Shown here piece after piece: positions 21,301-28,155 of a stretch of DNA of 64,000 bases; positions within the stretch are counted from its first letter, which is position 1; every line of letters starts with the position of its first letter. The stretch comes from Rugalucina vietnamica (taxonomy: Eukaryota; Mollusca; Bivalvia; Lucinida; Lucinidae), in assembly GCA_964017185.1 (NCBI GenBank), contig OZ024870.1, positions 33,751,621 to 33,815,620 of the forward strand, in the 5' to 3' direction. The notes under the pieces were generated by a model that worked only from the letters and a program-made list of their open reading frames with translations, ran no database searches and was not told the origin of the DNA. A program made the translations under genes and the position numbers.

Positions 21301-23789
21301 TTTTTGGTCTATTTTTGACCATTTCTGAACACATTTGTTAATTTTTAAGTGCCAGCCCACACGACGAACAAAATGATACTTAGCATACAATATCTCTGGA
21401 TGATACTTCATAATTATTTCATAATAGGAAATTGTTCGTCGCGTGGGCCGGTATTTGAAAATGATGTTGAATGGTGAAAAATAGACCCAAAATTGCAAAA
21501 AGTTTTAGAGCATTGCCATGGCAACATGTGTAATTTGAATGTGATAGTTGTGCTAGAATTTATAAGCAGGGCCCTATACCTGCTATTTGCAATACTTCTC
21601 TCCTAAAAATTCCGAAATTCAATTTTTTACCAACACATGAGGCCGAAATCAGGCCTTAAATTCCCTAGGCCTTTTGGAGCTGTGACAATTCAGCTATGCT
21701 GAATCCCAGACAGTTCCAAGTATCAGAATATCATATATACTGAAAATTCCACATGGGCCAATAAGCCGGTGAGACAGAAATGGGAGTGCCCCACAAGTAA
21801 CTAGCGTGGGGCTCAATGCCATACTGGACAGTGAACACAGTGGTAAGAATAGTCGTGAAATCAGCAACCTTCTGCCCCTACAAATTTTATTTGATGAACA
21901 AGTAAAGTGAACAATACCTCATCTGTAGCCAGTTTGAGGCCATCTTTCTTCTTTCTTTTCCTCCCTTTATCAACAACATCCCAGACCTCCACTTTCACAA
22001 TATCATCTGTTGTCTTATAGTTCCACTGGATACTCGCTACCTGTTATATACACACATAAAAGAAGCATCTGTAAAGGGTTTGCAATTTGTGACCAATGGA
22101 TTTGCCCATCATTATCATGTGAACGAGGTTATTTTTATTTTTTGGGACATCAGAAGTTTGTTTGTTTGTATTGATGCCTAATGTCCCAGTCAACAGCTAT
22201 GGTCATGTTGGGACGCTGCCTGCATTTTTATGGGACTTTTACCCAAAATAAGGATGTCATGACATTGGAAGAGATTTTTTTTTTTGATTGGGGAATATAG
22301 TGATTGACCATAAATTTTGTCTACAACTCCAATTTGTATTAAGTCATTCTGAAGAATGCGTATCTAATAATCACTGACATTGACTGTGTAGATGGCCTGA
22401 CAGTAAATGATCCCCAATTCAGTTTCAAACATTGATACATGTGATCTTATATATGAGCCGCGACGCGAGAAAACCAGTCTTCGGGGTTTCCGAACAGGTC
22501 TGACACAAACCGGCTTGTGCAGTCACAGAAGCAGGCTAGAAGCTTGAAATTTCGGATTTAAGAAGAAGAGAAATTGTACTATCCGTGTAGCGAAAACAAA
22601 GGCGCTGATCAGCTTCGCAGTTACTGCGAAGCTGATCTGCACCTTTGTTTTCGCATAGGCAAAAATCTGGTTTTCTCACGACGCGGCTCATATGATACAC
22701 ATGTGACTCACCTGTATTTCATCAGTAGGAATGTATTCCTCCACAAACTTCTGTCCCTGTAGACGCTGATACAGACAGGTCTTCCCAACATTTCTGTCCC
22801 CTCTCACAATTATCTTCACTGAAAACATTTATGATGACAAGTGTGAACAATTCCTTAAAATCTAACATATACACTTAAAACCAACAGAGGACTTATACTA
22901 TCAAGGCTATTGTGAGGTTCAATAACAGAAGTCTCCGACACTATGTTGGAAAAAAATGTCTGATTTGGAAATCTTGTCAGTTAATTTAAAGCATACCAAT
23001 TTTCGAATTTGGTTGGTAGGCTGATCTGGGGTTTAACATCCACCAACAGCTAAGGTCATATGAAGATGAGATCTCTGTTTGTAGTCTCATCTGACAGACT
23101 GGAAAAGCCCGGGATCAAACCTACGACCGCTGGTTTGCAAAGCATCACAGATTCGATCCTTGCCTTCTCCAGCCTTTGAAAATCCTTGCGTTTTACAGCA
23201 ATCTAATTTAAAGAGATTCTTAAGTAATGTTACAGACAGAATGCATAAACGGTAAAGACCAGCTGAAATTTAACCCTGTAGCTTATCAAATTCATTGTCT
23301 TTGTTTCTGCTACATTGATATTACACAATATCCATCTTCTTTCCAAGTTTATAAATCTGAAACATCCAGGGGCCAGTTGTTCAAAATTAATGATGTTGCT
23401 AGTTAACGATTCGTTAAAATTTCAAATGGCAACATTACAAATACACTGTTATTTTTTGTTGAAAAAAGTGTGAGAATCCTTTGCATTAATTGCAATGAAT
23501 TCACACATTTTTTCAACAAAAAATAACAGTGTATTTGCTTTTGAAGTCGATATATAGTTAACAAATTGAGGGCTTAACAACAGCGTTAAGCTAACAAAGT
23601 TTGAACAACTGGGCCCAGCCTTCATGTAAACAGGGCTTCAAACAACAACTTACTATTATACTGCACTCCCTTAGCAAACTTCCTCTGCAGTTGTGCACCC
23701 ATTGTTTGTAGACCGGGAGGAGTTGTGTTACCTCCCTTGCCAGGACCACCATCCTGCTTGTCTCCTAACAACTTTCTAAACAGGGACAT
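310..23789 (-). CDS. RABL6: RABL6-type Rab-like GTPase, 5' part (8 coding exons, 3' part outside window)
   Basis: Coding exons in transcript order: 23789-23654, 22818-22712, 22040-21918, 20717-20620, 20016-19876, 18677-18572, 17393-17290, 425-310. All junctions are GT-AG and keep phase, giving 310 codons with no stop; the frame leaves the window after 310. RABL6 is an atypical Ras/Rab-family GTP-binding protein linked in mammals to proliferation and ARF/p53 control. Seen here: a short N-terminus [10 protein letters not shown], a P-loop GDRNVGKT at residues 52-59, VWDVVDKG in the switch II region, LGNHRDMG at 176-183 (the NKxD-like position), then [20 protein letters not shown] and [12 protein letters not shown], all matching the known family in order. 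The usual low-complexity C-terminal tail is missing because the window ends. The start is the first ATG after an in-frame 5' UTR. Intron 7 is about 16.9 kb and hosts another gene. Identity is firm; exon edges come from consensus splice sites and homology, not transcripts. Confidence 0.93.
781..2534. mobile_element. CCTCGAGG-family palindromic MITE split by a composite element
   Basis: The left half (781-877) has the hairpin TATCCTGCTCATAAATG...CATTTATGAGCAGGATA at 815-875. The right half (2406-2534) ends GTTTTATAACCTCGGGGCC. Joined, they match the intact reversed copy at 10440-10694. The interruption is the composite element 878-2405, so this MITE is the older insertion. Confidence 0.75.
878..2405 (+). 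mobile_element. pearl/HINE-like composite element A1 with ~455-bp tandem core
   Basis: Starts with the small palindrome AGGACCAATGGTCCT then CTCACCTGAG, and ends with the hairpin GTGAGCCTGACGGCTCA then GGTGAGCTAA, so the ends carry subterminal inverted repeats. The core is about three tandem units of 455 bp, each with CATATATGGGCATGGCGG (1261, 1716 and 2171). An ACGG/ACGACGG microsatellite (about 2310-2350) lies between core and 3' hairpin. This layout matches what is known of Helentron-related HINE/pearl elements of bivalves; the family name is inference. It has no coding capacity; frames across it are by-products of the repeat. Confidence 0.75.
2635..4521. mobile_element. TIR element interrupted by composite element A6
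   Basis: Imperfect inverted ends of about 30 bp: ATTACAGTATTCGTTCTAAT on the left, and ATTAGAACTAATACGGTAAT on the right reading inward as its complement. The outer arms (2635-2844 and 4363-4521) are non-coding and AT-rich, and both contain GTGCGCTT-type motifs. The middle is occupied by the composite element 2845-4362, so this is an older non-autonomous DNA transposon used as a landing site. Confidence 0.6.
2845..4362 (+). mobile_element. composite element A6 with two tandem-repeat blocks (variant ends)
   Basis: Begins with hairpin CTGTCGCAGGACAG then GTAGCTCGCCTGA, and ends with hairpin CTGTGCACTTCGTGCAG then GCGAGCTAA. The plan is as in the A1-A5 elements but with GCTCGCC instead of GCTCACC. 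Core block one (about 2900-3370) has three units of about 168 bp around CCATGACCTTGACCTCAAGG. Block two (about 3389-4100) has five units of about 146 bp around CACTAGAGCATGAAATATAG, the fourth lacking 10 bp. A GGACGCGGACGC microsatellite (about 4277-4320) precedes the 3' hairpin. No coding capacity. Confidence 0.7.
4820..5055 (+). mobile_element. GAGCC-family MITE, copy 2
   Basis: Near-complete copy: TGAGCCGCCTCATGGG at the left, ACGAGGCGGCTCA at the right, internal GCAGATCAGCTTCGCAG hairpin, and the conserved middle stretch that reads as CCAAAATTTCAAGCTTC. A/T-rich flanks resemble a short target duplication (AAA/AAA). Confidence 0.85.
5056..6096. other. AT-rich spacer upstream of the nested ankyrin/Mab-21 gene
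   Basis: No coding signal. The last part should hold the promoter or leader of the plus-strand gene. A plausible 3' splice site (CTCCATTTTTAG) ends at 6055, which would place a non-coding leader exon upstream. No recognisable TATA or initiator can be defended. Confidence 0.3.
6097..9159 (+). CDS. ankyrin-repeat / Mab-21 (cGAS-like receptor) fusion protein, single coding exon
   Basis: An uninterrupted 1020-aa frame. Residues ~49-488 hold about ten ankyrin repeats, with motifs such as [20 protein letters not shown] and [11 protein letters not shown]. Residues ~500-600 are an acidic, serine-rich linker ([11 protein letters not shown]). Residues ~605-1015 form a Mab-21/cGAS-like nucleotidyltransferase domain: G693-S694 in [10 protein letters not shown], then E706 and D708 in PDEFDYKL, and a third acidic residue D819 in VDVDVVP. 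These are the metal-binding positions of the fold, so catalysis is possible. Known family members (cGAS, cGLRs) make cyclic or linear nucleotide signals for STING after binding nucleic acid; others (Mab21L) are inactive. The ankyrin part may regulate the enzyme or bind partners, which is inference. No zinc-ribbon insertion as in vertebrate cGAS is obvious. The gene lies inside RABL6 intron 7 on the opposite strand. Start chosen: first ATG, 41 bp after a likely splice acceptor. Function as a sensor is not proven. Confidence 0.92.
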   Translation: MDEEKEKEIEEKIDFLFDAVYYGDTQTAIKLIEEGIDPKRCIAVDSKTGTGSILYNAVRQNHTEVVKKLLEHGADANFSDEEGETALFSALYSETDQEIRNSLYEYGADINHINKAGNTPLMNTAIFSLKYGYKCTDEAIFQALYKSKDITRKNSKGQTLIHMLPFIHNCVQTLEKDEHDCVRFLRHILSRGESVNTRDGLSLTPLHYACSTGCLDSVQILLGEGADVKATSLSRENILHSLGKSSNEDNFEKILNRLIECGCSIHDTDNFGRNILHYIAASNNLQKRSVQTVLKHGLDIAAKDAFGLTALHLCTIPSIFISPDQVEDDEDTKNDISDLINMMVANGADINAVDKNMLTPLHYILRYREKSKTLEAILSNGADMKMRTKTGETSLHRATLYANLLERVLDHAKSSGVKIDINAQDNFGSTALHWAVYYFEPKAIDMLLEHGASLNIQDCKGRTPIHYAIESKRTQVFENLGIIYCKETFPLPYKFDNLAESESTEGNDSDSSDEEEFLSEPADMMNIHQEKNPAEHKNTPVDQVGLRAKQSLTKNQVHDEESDEINTKNEDIDENLSDSCCDHSDQTSSDGDLVCIGKDDMWCDCPILQEVFKRTKDEYEVVDVLDWLSHVAKHKRSIAAYINHIIETKEMGIYLETLENKEIADHVKLLMNYISKEMKQRNPLFEFELKLAGSWKEGTKIAIPDEFDYKLILVHFSEAFQPMEVNEQGLEGYAKFTLKDGVENHDEFQTYLNEENCLDSTKVVCVLYTEINSILKDLPVDVLGSMYPVKYLKTEKGSIDNLSLRWIGPSYKNMLVDVDVVPTLVPPNWNPSCINTSRRLLADVADIPYSVVMKTPDSRFASGWNSLFRISVADREVAIFSNVPKNVLKGYILVKSLFKTLYFPQIYIIQEDIHLQTHITTYILKTCFLLELEAGSYSDKDHEGHDGNDQGIALEMANRIVKRLLKAIEKDGKLDSYFVSGVNLLAFESLTRFNGFRYFECEIYCLKRLLKVGMQQLAKE
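9221..9462 (-). mobile_element. GAGCC-family MITE, copy 3
   Basis: Reverse-oriented copy starting TAAGCCATGTTATGAG and ending TCATTAGGTGGCTCA. It sits only about 60 bp after the stop codon of the ankyrin/Mab-21 gene, so it is probably in that gene's 3' UTR. Internal hairpin CACTGATCAGCTTC is partly rearranged. Confidence 0.75.
9554..9795 (-). mobile_element. GAGCC-family MITE, copy 4 (GCGACG-end subfamily)
   Basis: Left end TGAGCCGCGACGTGAG and right end TCATGATGTGGCTCA. The hairpin uses GCTGATCAGCTGTGCAG with matching complement GCATAGCTGATC, unlike the CTTCGCAG type. It belongs to the subfamily whose GGGGTTTCCGACCAGG segment replaces ATGTGGTTTCCGAACAGG. Confidence 0.75.
9870..10188. other. 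spacer with no recognised feature
   Basis: AT-rich sequence inside RABL6 intron 7. I see no coding frame, tandem repeat or clear inverted repeat beyond short A/T runs. Confidence 0.3.
10189..10357. mobile_element. palindromic MITE, ~170 bp
   Basis: Left arm GAAATGATTTTACTAATACT...TTAACGCATGG pairs with right arm CCATGTTAATGCC...AGTAAAATTATTTC, with several mismatches. The centre contains GGCGCCGTC. Non-coding. Confidence 0.6.
10440..10694. mobile_element. CCTCGAGG-family palindromic MITE, intact copy
   Basis: Ends CCAGGCCTCGAGGTTATAAA and its imperfect complement TTAAAACCTCGCGGCCAGG. It includes GCTCAGCTGAGCATG repeats in both arms and the inner hairpin TATCCTGCTCATAAATG with complement. 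It is the reference for the split copy at 781-2534 and the copy at 61421-61654. Confidence 0.75.
10991..13449. mobile_element. Tc1/mariner-like TIR element (TACAGCCCC...GGGGCTGTA) carrying a nested composite element
   Basis: Inverted ends of more than 30 bp: ACAGCCCCCTTCACTCGAGT at 10992 and its complement ending at 13448, bounded by TA on both sides as expected for a TA target duplication. The motif CACTCGAGTTTGCCGTTT recurs inverted inside both arms (about 11150-11172 and 13374-13395). No transposase frame. About 1.9 kb of its interior is the composite element 11447-13351, so its original length was about 0.55 kb. Confidence 0.75.
11447..13351 (+). mobile_element. pearl/HINE-like composite element A2 with ~455-bp tandem core
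   Basis: Same ends as A1: AGGACCAATGGTCCT then CTCACCTGAG at the left, GTGAGCCTAACGGCTCA then GGTGAGCTAA at the right. Four core units start near the landmark GGGCATGG at 11778, 12231, 12680 and 13135, a spacing of 449-455 bp. ACGG-type microsatellite at about 13270-13300. Non-coding. Confidence 0.75.
13450..14010. other. spacer with no recognised feature
   Basis: Intronic sequence of RABL6. A short frame at 13599-13856 has no recognisable motif or splice support. Repeated TGACGT/ACGTCA-like words occur near 13540-13590 but cannot be called as sites. Confidence 0.25.
14011..14177 (+). mobile_element. ACATAGATTGTGG hairpin MITE, diverged partial copy
   Basis: Begins TATGAAAACATGCCTATGCAA and has AAAACATAGTATGTAGG pairing with CCCACAATCTATGTTT. 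It matches the family at 43500, 52585, 60660 and 62140, but the variable central stem is lost. It abuts the composite element beginning at 14182. Confidence 0.6.
14182..16348 (+). mobile_element. pearl/HINE-like composite element A3 with ~165-bp units in a ~331-bp dimeric array
   Basis: Starts AGAGGACCATTGGTCCTGTA then GCTCACCTGAG, and ends in the hairpin GTGAGCCTTTGGCTCA then GGTGAGCTAA. The core holds about ten units of 165-167 bp with landmark GTAGAGGACCATTAGCC (14507 to 15998). Units alternate strictly between a form with CCCTGTGGTTTCAG/CCCATAG and a form with CCTAGTGGTTTCAG/CCAATTG, giving a 331-bp higher-order period. ACGACGG microsatellite at about 16249-16297. Frames of 60-104 codons here are by-products of the repeat. 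Confidence 0.8.
16355..17203 (+). mobile_element. pearl/HINE-like composite element A4 (short sister of A3)
   Basis: It begins 6 bp after A3 ends and shares both ends and unit types, but has only about three core units. Its unique segment GGACCTATCTGTTGCCATGG matches A3 nearly base for base, so A3 and A4 are recent relatives or a tandem duplicate. ACGACGG microsatellite at about 17098-17150. It ends 87 bp from the RABL6 exon 17290-17393. Confidence 0.75.
17435..17542. repeat. long near-perfect palindrome (MITE)
   Basis: Arms of about 45 bp: TAATGACTTTTGAGGCATTG...GTGATATCGACCCGAGA pairs with TCTCGGGTCGATATCAC...CAATGCCTCAAAAGTCATTA. The loop is about 10 bp. It lies about 40 bp upstream of the acceptor of the RABL6 exon 17393-17290. 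Confidence 0.75.
17957..18222. mobile_element. palindromic MITE, ~265 bp
   Basis: Left arm ATTACTGACAATGGACCTTG...CACAATGTGACA...CTGAATAACAG pairs imperfectly with right arm CTGCTATTCAGTGGATAGTG...TTTGTAACACAATGACATTG. Non-coding. Confidence 0.55.
18345..18552 (-). mobile_element. GAGCC-family MITE, copy 5 (short)
   Basis: TGAGCTGCCTCAACAATGTG at the left and TCATGAGGCAGCT at the right. It lacks the first GGAAAACC stretch. The right end is 20 bp from the donor of RABL6 exon 18677-18572. Confidence 0.75.
18890..19140 (+). repeat. dispersed repeat shared with 62640-62820
   Basis: The stretch TTTTTCCCACCTCGGTGTTT...AATTTCTTTCTGATTGCACC...TGATTATTGCC is repeated with few changes near 62700-62800. 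It is of retroposon size but without a clear end. Family unknown. Confidence 0.5.
19205..19395 (+). mobile_element. GCAAACAGAATAG palindromic MITE, copy 1
   Basis: Arms GGCAAACAGAATAGACCCAG and CTGGGGCTATTCTGTTTGC with inner GATGTGACGC/GCGTCACATC. Flanks CTCATTTAAG and ATTTCATCGAAAAA recur, inverted, around 60373-60525, so both belong to one longer element. Confidence 0.7.
19491..19727 (+). mobile_element. GAGCC-family MITE, copy 6 (GCGACG-end subfamily)
   Basis: TGAGCCACAACGCGAG on the left, TTGCGTCGCGGCTC on the right, hairpin CAGATCAGCTGTGCAG with complement CTGCACAGTTGATC. Lies in RABL6 intron 5 (between exons 20016-19876 and 18677-18572). Confidence 0.75.
20053..20287 (+). mobile_element. 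GAGCC-family MITE, copy 7 (GCGACG-end subfamily)
   Basis: GTGAGCCGCGACGCGAG on the left and CCGTCGCAGCTCA on the right, with the CTTCGCAG hairpin. It starts 36 bp upstream, in transcript sense, of the acceptor of RABL6 exon 20016-19876. Confidence 0.8.
20726..20966 (-). mobile_element. GAGCC-family MITE, copy 8, abutting a splice acceptor
   Basis: TGAGCCACCTCGTGGG on one side, TCATGAGGCAGCTCA on the other. Only 8 bp separate it from RABL6 exon 20717-20620, so in the transcript the MITE's own inverted end (GGTTTTCCCACGAGG) supplies the intron 3' end just before ATTTTGTAG. Confidence 0.85.
21109..21670. mobile_element. long palindromic element, ~560 bp
   Basis: Three nested arm pairs can be followed: CTAGGGTATTTAATGCCTGA with its complement near 21640-21668, GTTGCCATTGGCAACG (21251) with ATTGCCATGGCAAC (21512), and CCCACACGACGAACA with TGTTCGTCGCGTGGG near the centre. 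No coding capacity. It lies in RABL6 intron 3 (between exons 22040-21918 and 20717-20620). Confidence 0.7.
22454..22690 (-). mobile_element. GAGCC-family MITE, copy 9 (GCGACG-end subfamily)
   Basis: TGAGCCGCGACGCGAGAAAA and its complement TTTTCTCACGACGCGGCTCA are almost perfect. The GGGGTTTCCGAACAGG segment is present. It ends 21 bp from the donor of RABL6 exon 22818-22712. Confidence 0.85.
23030..23180 (-). repeat. tRNA-derived SINE remnant
   Basis: On the minus strand there is GTAGGTTTGATCCCGGG (a B-box-like GGTTTGATCCC), then GTCTGTCAGATGAGAC, then GGTGGATGTTAAACCCCAG, a tail type common in molluscan SINEs. The A-box side is worn. Confidence 0.5.
23369..23616. mobile_element. GGGCCAGTTGTTC palindromic MITE
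   Basis: Outer ends GGGGCCAGTTGTTCAAA and TTGAACAACTGGGCCC; inner arms ACAAATACACTGTTATTTTT and AAAAATAACAGTGTATTTG. A solo inner arm also appears at about 4597-4640. Lies in RABL6 intron 1 (between exons 23789-23654 and 22818-22712). Confidence 0.7.
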
Positions 23790-23820
23790 ACTGTCACGTA
23801 CACATTGGAAGCCTAGTCAA
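23790..23820 (-). other. 5' UTR piece of the RABL6 coding exon 1, with upstream splice acceptor
   Basis: Reading the minus strand, a TTTTCAG acceptor ends at 23821, leaving about 31 bases of untranslated leader before the ATG at 23789. This implies at least one upstream non-coding exon. A candidate lies just above 24552, where ATGGCG is followed by the donor GTAAGC. If those two are joined, an 11-codon upstream frame starts in the leader exon and stops 5 bases before the main ATG. The leader exon is inferred from splice consensus only. Confidence 0.45.
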
Positions 23821-24559
23821 CTGAAAATGAAACAGACATAAGGATACCATTTCCTTGTAATGCAGATCACTTAAACCTAACTTTTAAATAGTAAAATTTC
23901 AAGAGGTATACAGGCATATACATTTTAGTTATTGTTTGCTTAAAAAAAGATTGTGGGCACTCATTAGAACCACTTTCGTAAGGTGGTTATAACCAAGACA
24001 AGTGTACCTACAATAATGCAAAATGTAATTAAGGCCAATTTTCAATTTTGATTTTCAAATACAGTGCAGAAAACATTTTATGTTTTAGTAGGAACATATT
24101 GTTAAAAACTTTCACTGGTATACTTACATAATTTTTCTTTAAGTTAAGCAATATTTGTGCAAACATTTACCACCCCCCGCCACACCCCACCCCAACAAAG
24201 AATATATGATAATCCCTTCTATGCAGTTTTCAAAAACCTCTCCGAAATAACAGACAAATCTCCCTAATGCCTCTTTCAAATTGATATCATGTACAGGGGA
24301 GGATCCAAAATAATGTAGACTTTTGCTGTAGCATCTATACAGATTAATCAAATGCTTATAAAATAACATGAACATAAATCGAAGTATCTCTGTAATATTC
24401 TGGCAAAATATCAGGAAAAAATAATGACGTATTAAAAATTTACAGTCAAAACAAAAAGGTCACTTTGGTCTACCGGCACATGACATCATTGATTTTAGAA
24501 CGTCATTGACAGATTTATTTGTTTTGAAATAAACACCCGCAAAGAGCTTACCGCCATTT

Positions 24560-26154
24560 ATTCAACGTGTTGATGTACCACAGATAAAAGATTTTTTTAT
24601 TTGTGATTCAGCCTTCGCAAATTTTCCGTCAGTATCCAAAACTCAAAACAAATTCACACTTCATGTTGCTACATAATTCGCGTGATCGTCCGCCGTAGGC
24701 ATGTGGTCAGCGCATTGTACGCATTTATGTCACCATTGTTGCACATTATTTTTGTTTCTTTTTCCATCTTTATTATGCTGCTTTATCAGCATAATCACAA
24801 TGGAAATATTTTTACACAACTGATTTATTCATTGAATGTTCAGGTTTTGTCTACAATTGGTTATTTTTTGGTTTTTGTGTTGATGTTTTCAAAAATCTTG
24901 TATAAGGTTTGTAATTGCATAGATTTTAGCCGTGTCTGGTGGCGACGTTTTTAACGTTAAATGCACTGAAAAAGCGCACAATGGGTATTAATTAAAAGTA
25001 TTTCAAAAATGCATAGCTCAAATTAATTTAAACTTAAGCGCAACAATAGTTTATCACCATGCACAACATTAGTTTAACACCATGCAACTACTGGACTTAG
25101 TCTGGCGCGATTCACATGCATATTTTTCATTTTATCGAGACATGTATAAGACAGGATGTGACCGAAAACTATGCGTCACCATGGTTTTAAAATGGCACGG
25201 TGTGTTTGAGATATCTATGAAATGTGCAATTGTTTTAACTTATTTTGTTGAACTAATGTTTATATATTTCTAACATTTATCTATGTACGTTGAAGTTACA
25301 GCAAAAGTACGTTATCTTGGATCTTCCCTCATTAAATTGATCATGTTGGAAGTGGTGATTCCAGTGATTCATGTGTGACGGGATAGCCTCCCTTGGAAAT
25401 ATGCAAATTTCAAACTTGAAACTTTGTGAATCGAGTAAGTGTTGAGTATATAGCACAGTAAACCACCCTTGGTGGATGAGCATGCTTTTCCACTGACTGG
25501 GTTTGCTGTGGCTTTGCTCGGCTGTTCGTTTGATCTCCGTGGTTCCAGCAAATTGTGTGACACTCTAGACTGATTTCCTCAGGCATACAGAACAACATAA
25601 TATTTAATGGGACCTGTCTGACTCTCGGAGTGTCTCCCACGGGCTGATGCCAGTGATGGTATATGAGTGATGGGGACTGGGATGGGAAAGTTAGGGCACT
25701 AAATTTTCGCCCAGATATGTTAAACTGGCATGTGGTCGAAAGAAAAATGGTATAATATGTAACCATAAATGAGAAGTTTTCCTGTCTCCCCCTTAATTGA
25801 TTGGCTTTTGGCCTTGAAGTAAGCGAAAATAAAGATTTTTTTACCCAGGACAGCTGTCAAATTATTTGCAGCTTTCGATTGAATTATACAAGTGTACGCC
25901 GGTCTTCGCTATTTAACTAGAATAAAACCCGGAACTTGTCACTAAATACCGGAAGGCACTATGCTCATGATTTCCAAACATGATTATCAGAAACTGTTAT
26001 TGAAAAGTTAGTGGCCATTTGAGTTTGAACAAGCGTGTCAGTGAATTGTCTCGGAATGCTGTACTTCCTGGTATCGAAATTCAAAATTGAGGTTTCTATA
26101 ATGTGGACCATGTGTACAGACTAACCGACAGAAATTCAATAAGACCGAAATTGA
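24560..26154. other. gene-poor spacer between RABL6 and MOXD1-like gene
   Basis: The left margin should hold the RABL6 promoter. Several short frames (for example 24682-24954, hydrophobic, and 25410-25766) show no family motif, no splice support and no start context worth naming. No repeat was identified with confidence. Confidence 0.3.
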
Positions 26155-26485
26155 TCCAACATACATGTACTGCTACATGTATGTGGTGAATCAGAAGAAA
26201 CATTAGAACACTTTATCTTATCATGCTCATCGTTATCAACAGTTAGAGACTATACTAAAGGACATTCAGTAAGAATTATAATATATAATCCGCATATATA
26301 CATGTATCCATTACCACATTCCACAGCCATAGATAAGAATAGTAGGAACAATATATGCACTCCTTCACTTTTTCAAATTACTAGGGGAAACCGCCATTTA
26401 TTTATTCAACTGCTTCGACTTCTCAGTTCTGATACCGCACAGAATACAAATTATGCACTAGCCTTATGTTGTGTAGTTCTCTAGA
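26155..26485 (+). pseudogene. relic of a non-LTR retrotransposon reverse-transcriptase C-terminus
   Basis: In one frame the sequence reads LLHVCGESEETLEHFILSC followed by SSLSTVRDY, the cysteine-histidine cluster (C-x-E-x-E-T-x-E-H-x-x-x-x-C) typical of the end of jockey/CR1-like ORF2 proteins, and continues to a stop at about 26484. No upstream palm domain is present, so it is 5' truncated. Confidence 0.65.
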
Positions 26486-26699
26486 GTTGTTAACTGCTGA
26501 AGACTGTTTTCTGTGTTTTACTTTTATATCGTTCAAGTACGGAACAATCTAATATAAGTTGAATTTGTCGTTCGCACATAAATTGGTGAAAATAATGTTC
26601 TGTCTAAAACGTCTACATGTATATTCATCAACTTTTATGTGCCCCTCCCCCGCCCTGTTTTATTTTACATAAGTACTTGTACTTAAGAAGTTATTTACA

Positions 26700-26850
26700 C
26701 AGTGATGTGGCGGTCAAGATACGACAAAAGAAAAGTGACAGTCACCGTGATCGGAGATAAATCCAGATCCAGACAAACTAAGAATAGCATCCTCTCACGG
26801 ATCATCAGAGAGTGGAATTACCTCAGTCAAATCTGTAGACGTCTCATTTA
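26700..26850 (+). pseudogene. second non-LTR ORF2 C-terminal relic (CR1/L2-like)
   Basis: One frame reads TKNSILSRIIREWNYLSQIC then a stop, matching the NSF-x-R-x-I-x-EWN-x-L terminal motif of many CR1/L2-type ORF2 proteins. It is separate from the fragment just upstream and lacks all catalytic parts. Confidence 0.55.
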
Positions 26851-27833
26851 GTACTTTCTACGAGTCTACAGACTCTCTCACACAAGAATTTTATTTAATT
26901 GGTTTCAATATAACAAGCAACTTATCTACAAGAGCTATCAAGTTCCGACAAAAAGCACACGAGATGACTTAAGTAACTTGCCCGTGATGCCCTGTGCCCT
27001 GGGCAGTACATTTGAACTTACAGAAGTCAGTAGGAAGATATAGAAAGTAGAAAGACTGTATTTCATTTGGATGGTTGTTGTTACTACGCTTTTGTTGCTT
27101 CTGTTTGCTTATGTTGTTTTATTTTGTGCTTGTTCCTGTTTAAGCATGCATATTGTTCAATGCTTGTAGATCTATTTGTACGTCTAATTTGCAGACTCTT
27201 CGCACTGGGTACAATTTACTTTATGTTTATTCTAAGGCGTTTGACATTCTGGTCCGCCAATAGTAAACCAATAAAACACAAGAGCCACACAAAAATCGCC
27301 ATGTATGTAACCAGAAACATGACGGTTTTCATGATTTGAGTTTCGGCTTGTTTATTGCTCTATTGAGGTCCGAATGTCAAATGCCTGTGGGTTATTGTGG
27401 CGTCGCTGTCTTGTGTTTGGCCTGCCCGCCAGCAGGGAAAGGCAACAGGTCATGTTTTAATAGGAGCTTATTTTATCATGTTATGGTTATAAATGAACTT
27501 TGCATGGGTGTCTTGACTTGTCTTATCTTGCTCATTTGCTATCACTTTTTATGTGGACTTCACATGATGATGTACTGTACATGAAAATGTGAGGTCCACA
27601 TGAAAAGTATTATGTACATGTATTTCCAGCTATTGTAGTTGCACGAGTGGCCACGTATTAAGTCAATATATAGGCAGGTCCTCTGTTGCACGCATGAAAT
27701 ACAGAGCACTCAATATTAACAGTTGTGAGTTGGCACTCACTACCATTAGTTTAATAGATAGCAAAATCCGTGACGTTGCCAGTAAACGATATATACAGAA
27801 ACTGGTGTCACCACAAATTGTGATGTTAGCAAA

Positions 27834-28049
27834 TGAGCCACCTCATGAAAAAATCAACAATATGGTTTCCGAACAGGTCCGACACAAACCGAGCTGTACA
27901 CGCACAGAAAAGAGCTGGAAGCTTGAAGTTTCGGATTTAAGTAGAAGAGGAATTGTACTATCTGAGTAGCGAAAACAAAGACGCTGATCAGCGGACTGCG
28001 AAGCTGATCTGCGTCTTTGTTTTCGCCTATGCAGATTGTTGGTTTTCCC
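27834..28049 (-). mobile_element. GAGCC-family MITE, copy 10 (one end lost)
   Basis: TGAGCCACCTCATG is present on the left. The right side stops at TTGGTTTTCCC, without the GAGGCGGCTCA end. The hairpin is shortened (GCTGATCAGCGGACTGCG). It lies downstream of the MOXD1-like gene's stop codon. Confidence 0.7.
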
Positions 28050-28098
28050 TGGTGCTGGAAACAATTAACAATAAAACTCAACATCAATGCCGAAAGAC

Positions 28099-28127
28099 TT
28101 TATTAAGACTGAAAGTAGTTGTTTATT
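28099..28127 (-). terminator. probable polyadenylation signals of the MOXD1-like gene
   Basis: Two AATAAA hexamers on the minus strand, at 28127-28122 and 28104-28099, lie about 30 and 53 bases after the stop codon at 28156. Cleavage would then fall near 28080. Confidence 0.5.
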
Positions 28128-28155
28128 TATACAAACACCATTATCATCATAAATG

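Noticed and set aside
24682..24954. 90-codon hydrophobic plus-strand frame
   Set aside because: No family motif, AT-rich composition that favours hydrophobic codons, and no splice or start support.
27067..27584. Two hydrophobic plus-strand frames
   Set aside because: They lie downstream of retrotransposon relics, have no recognisable domain and probably belong to a retrotransposon 3' region.
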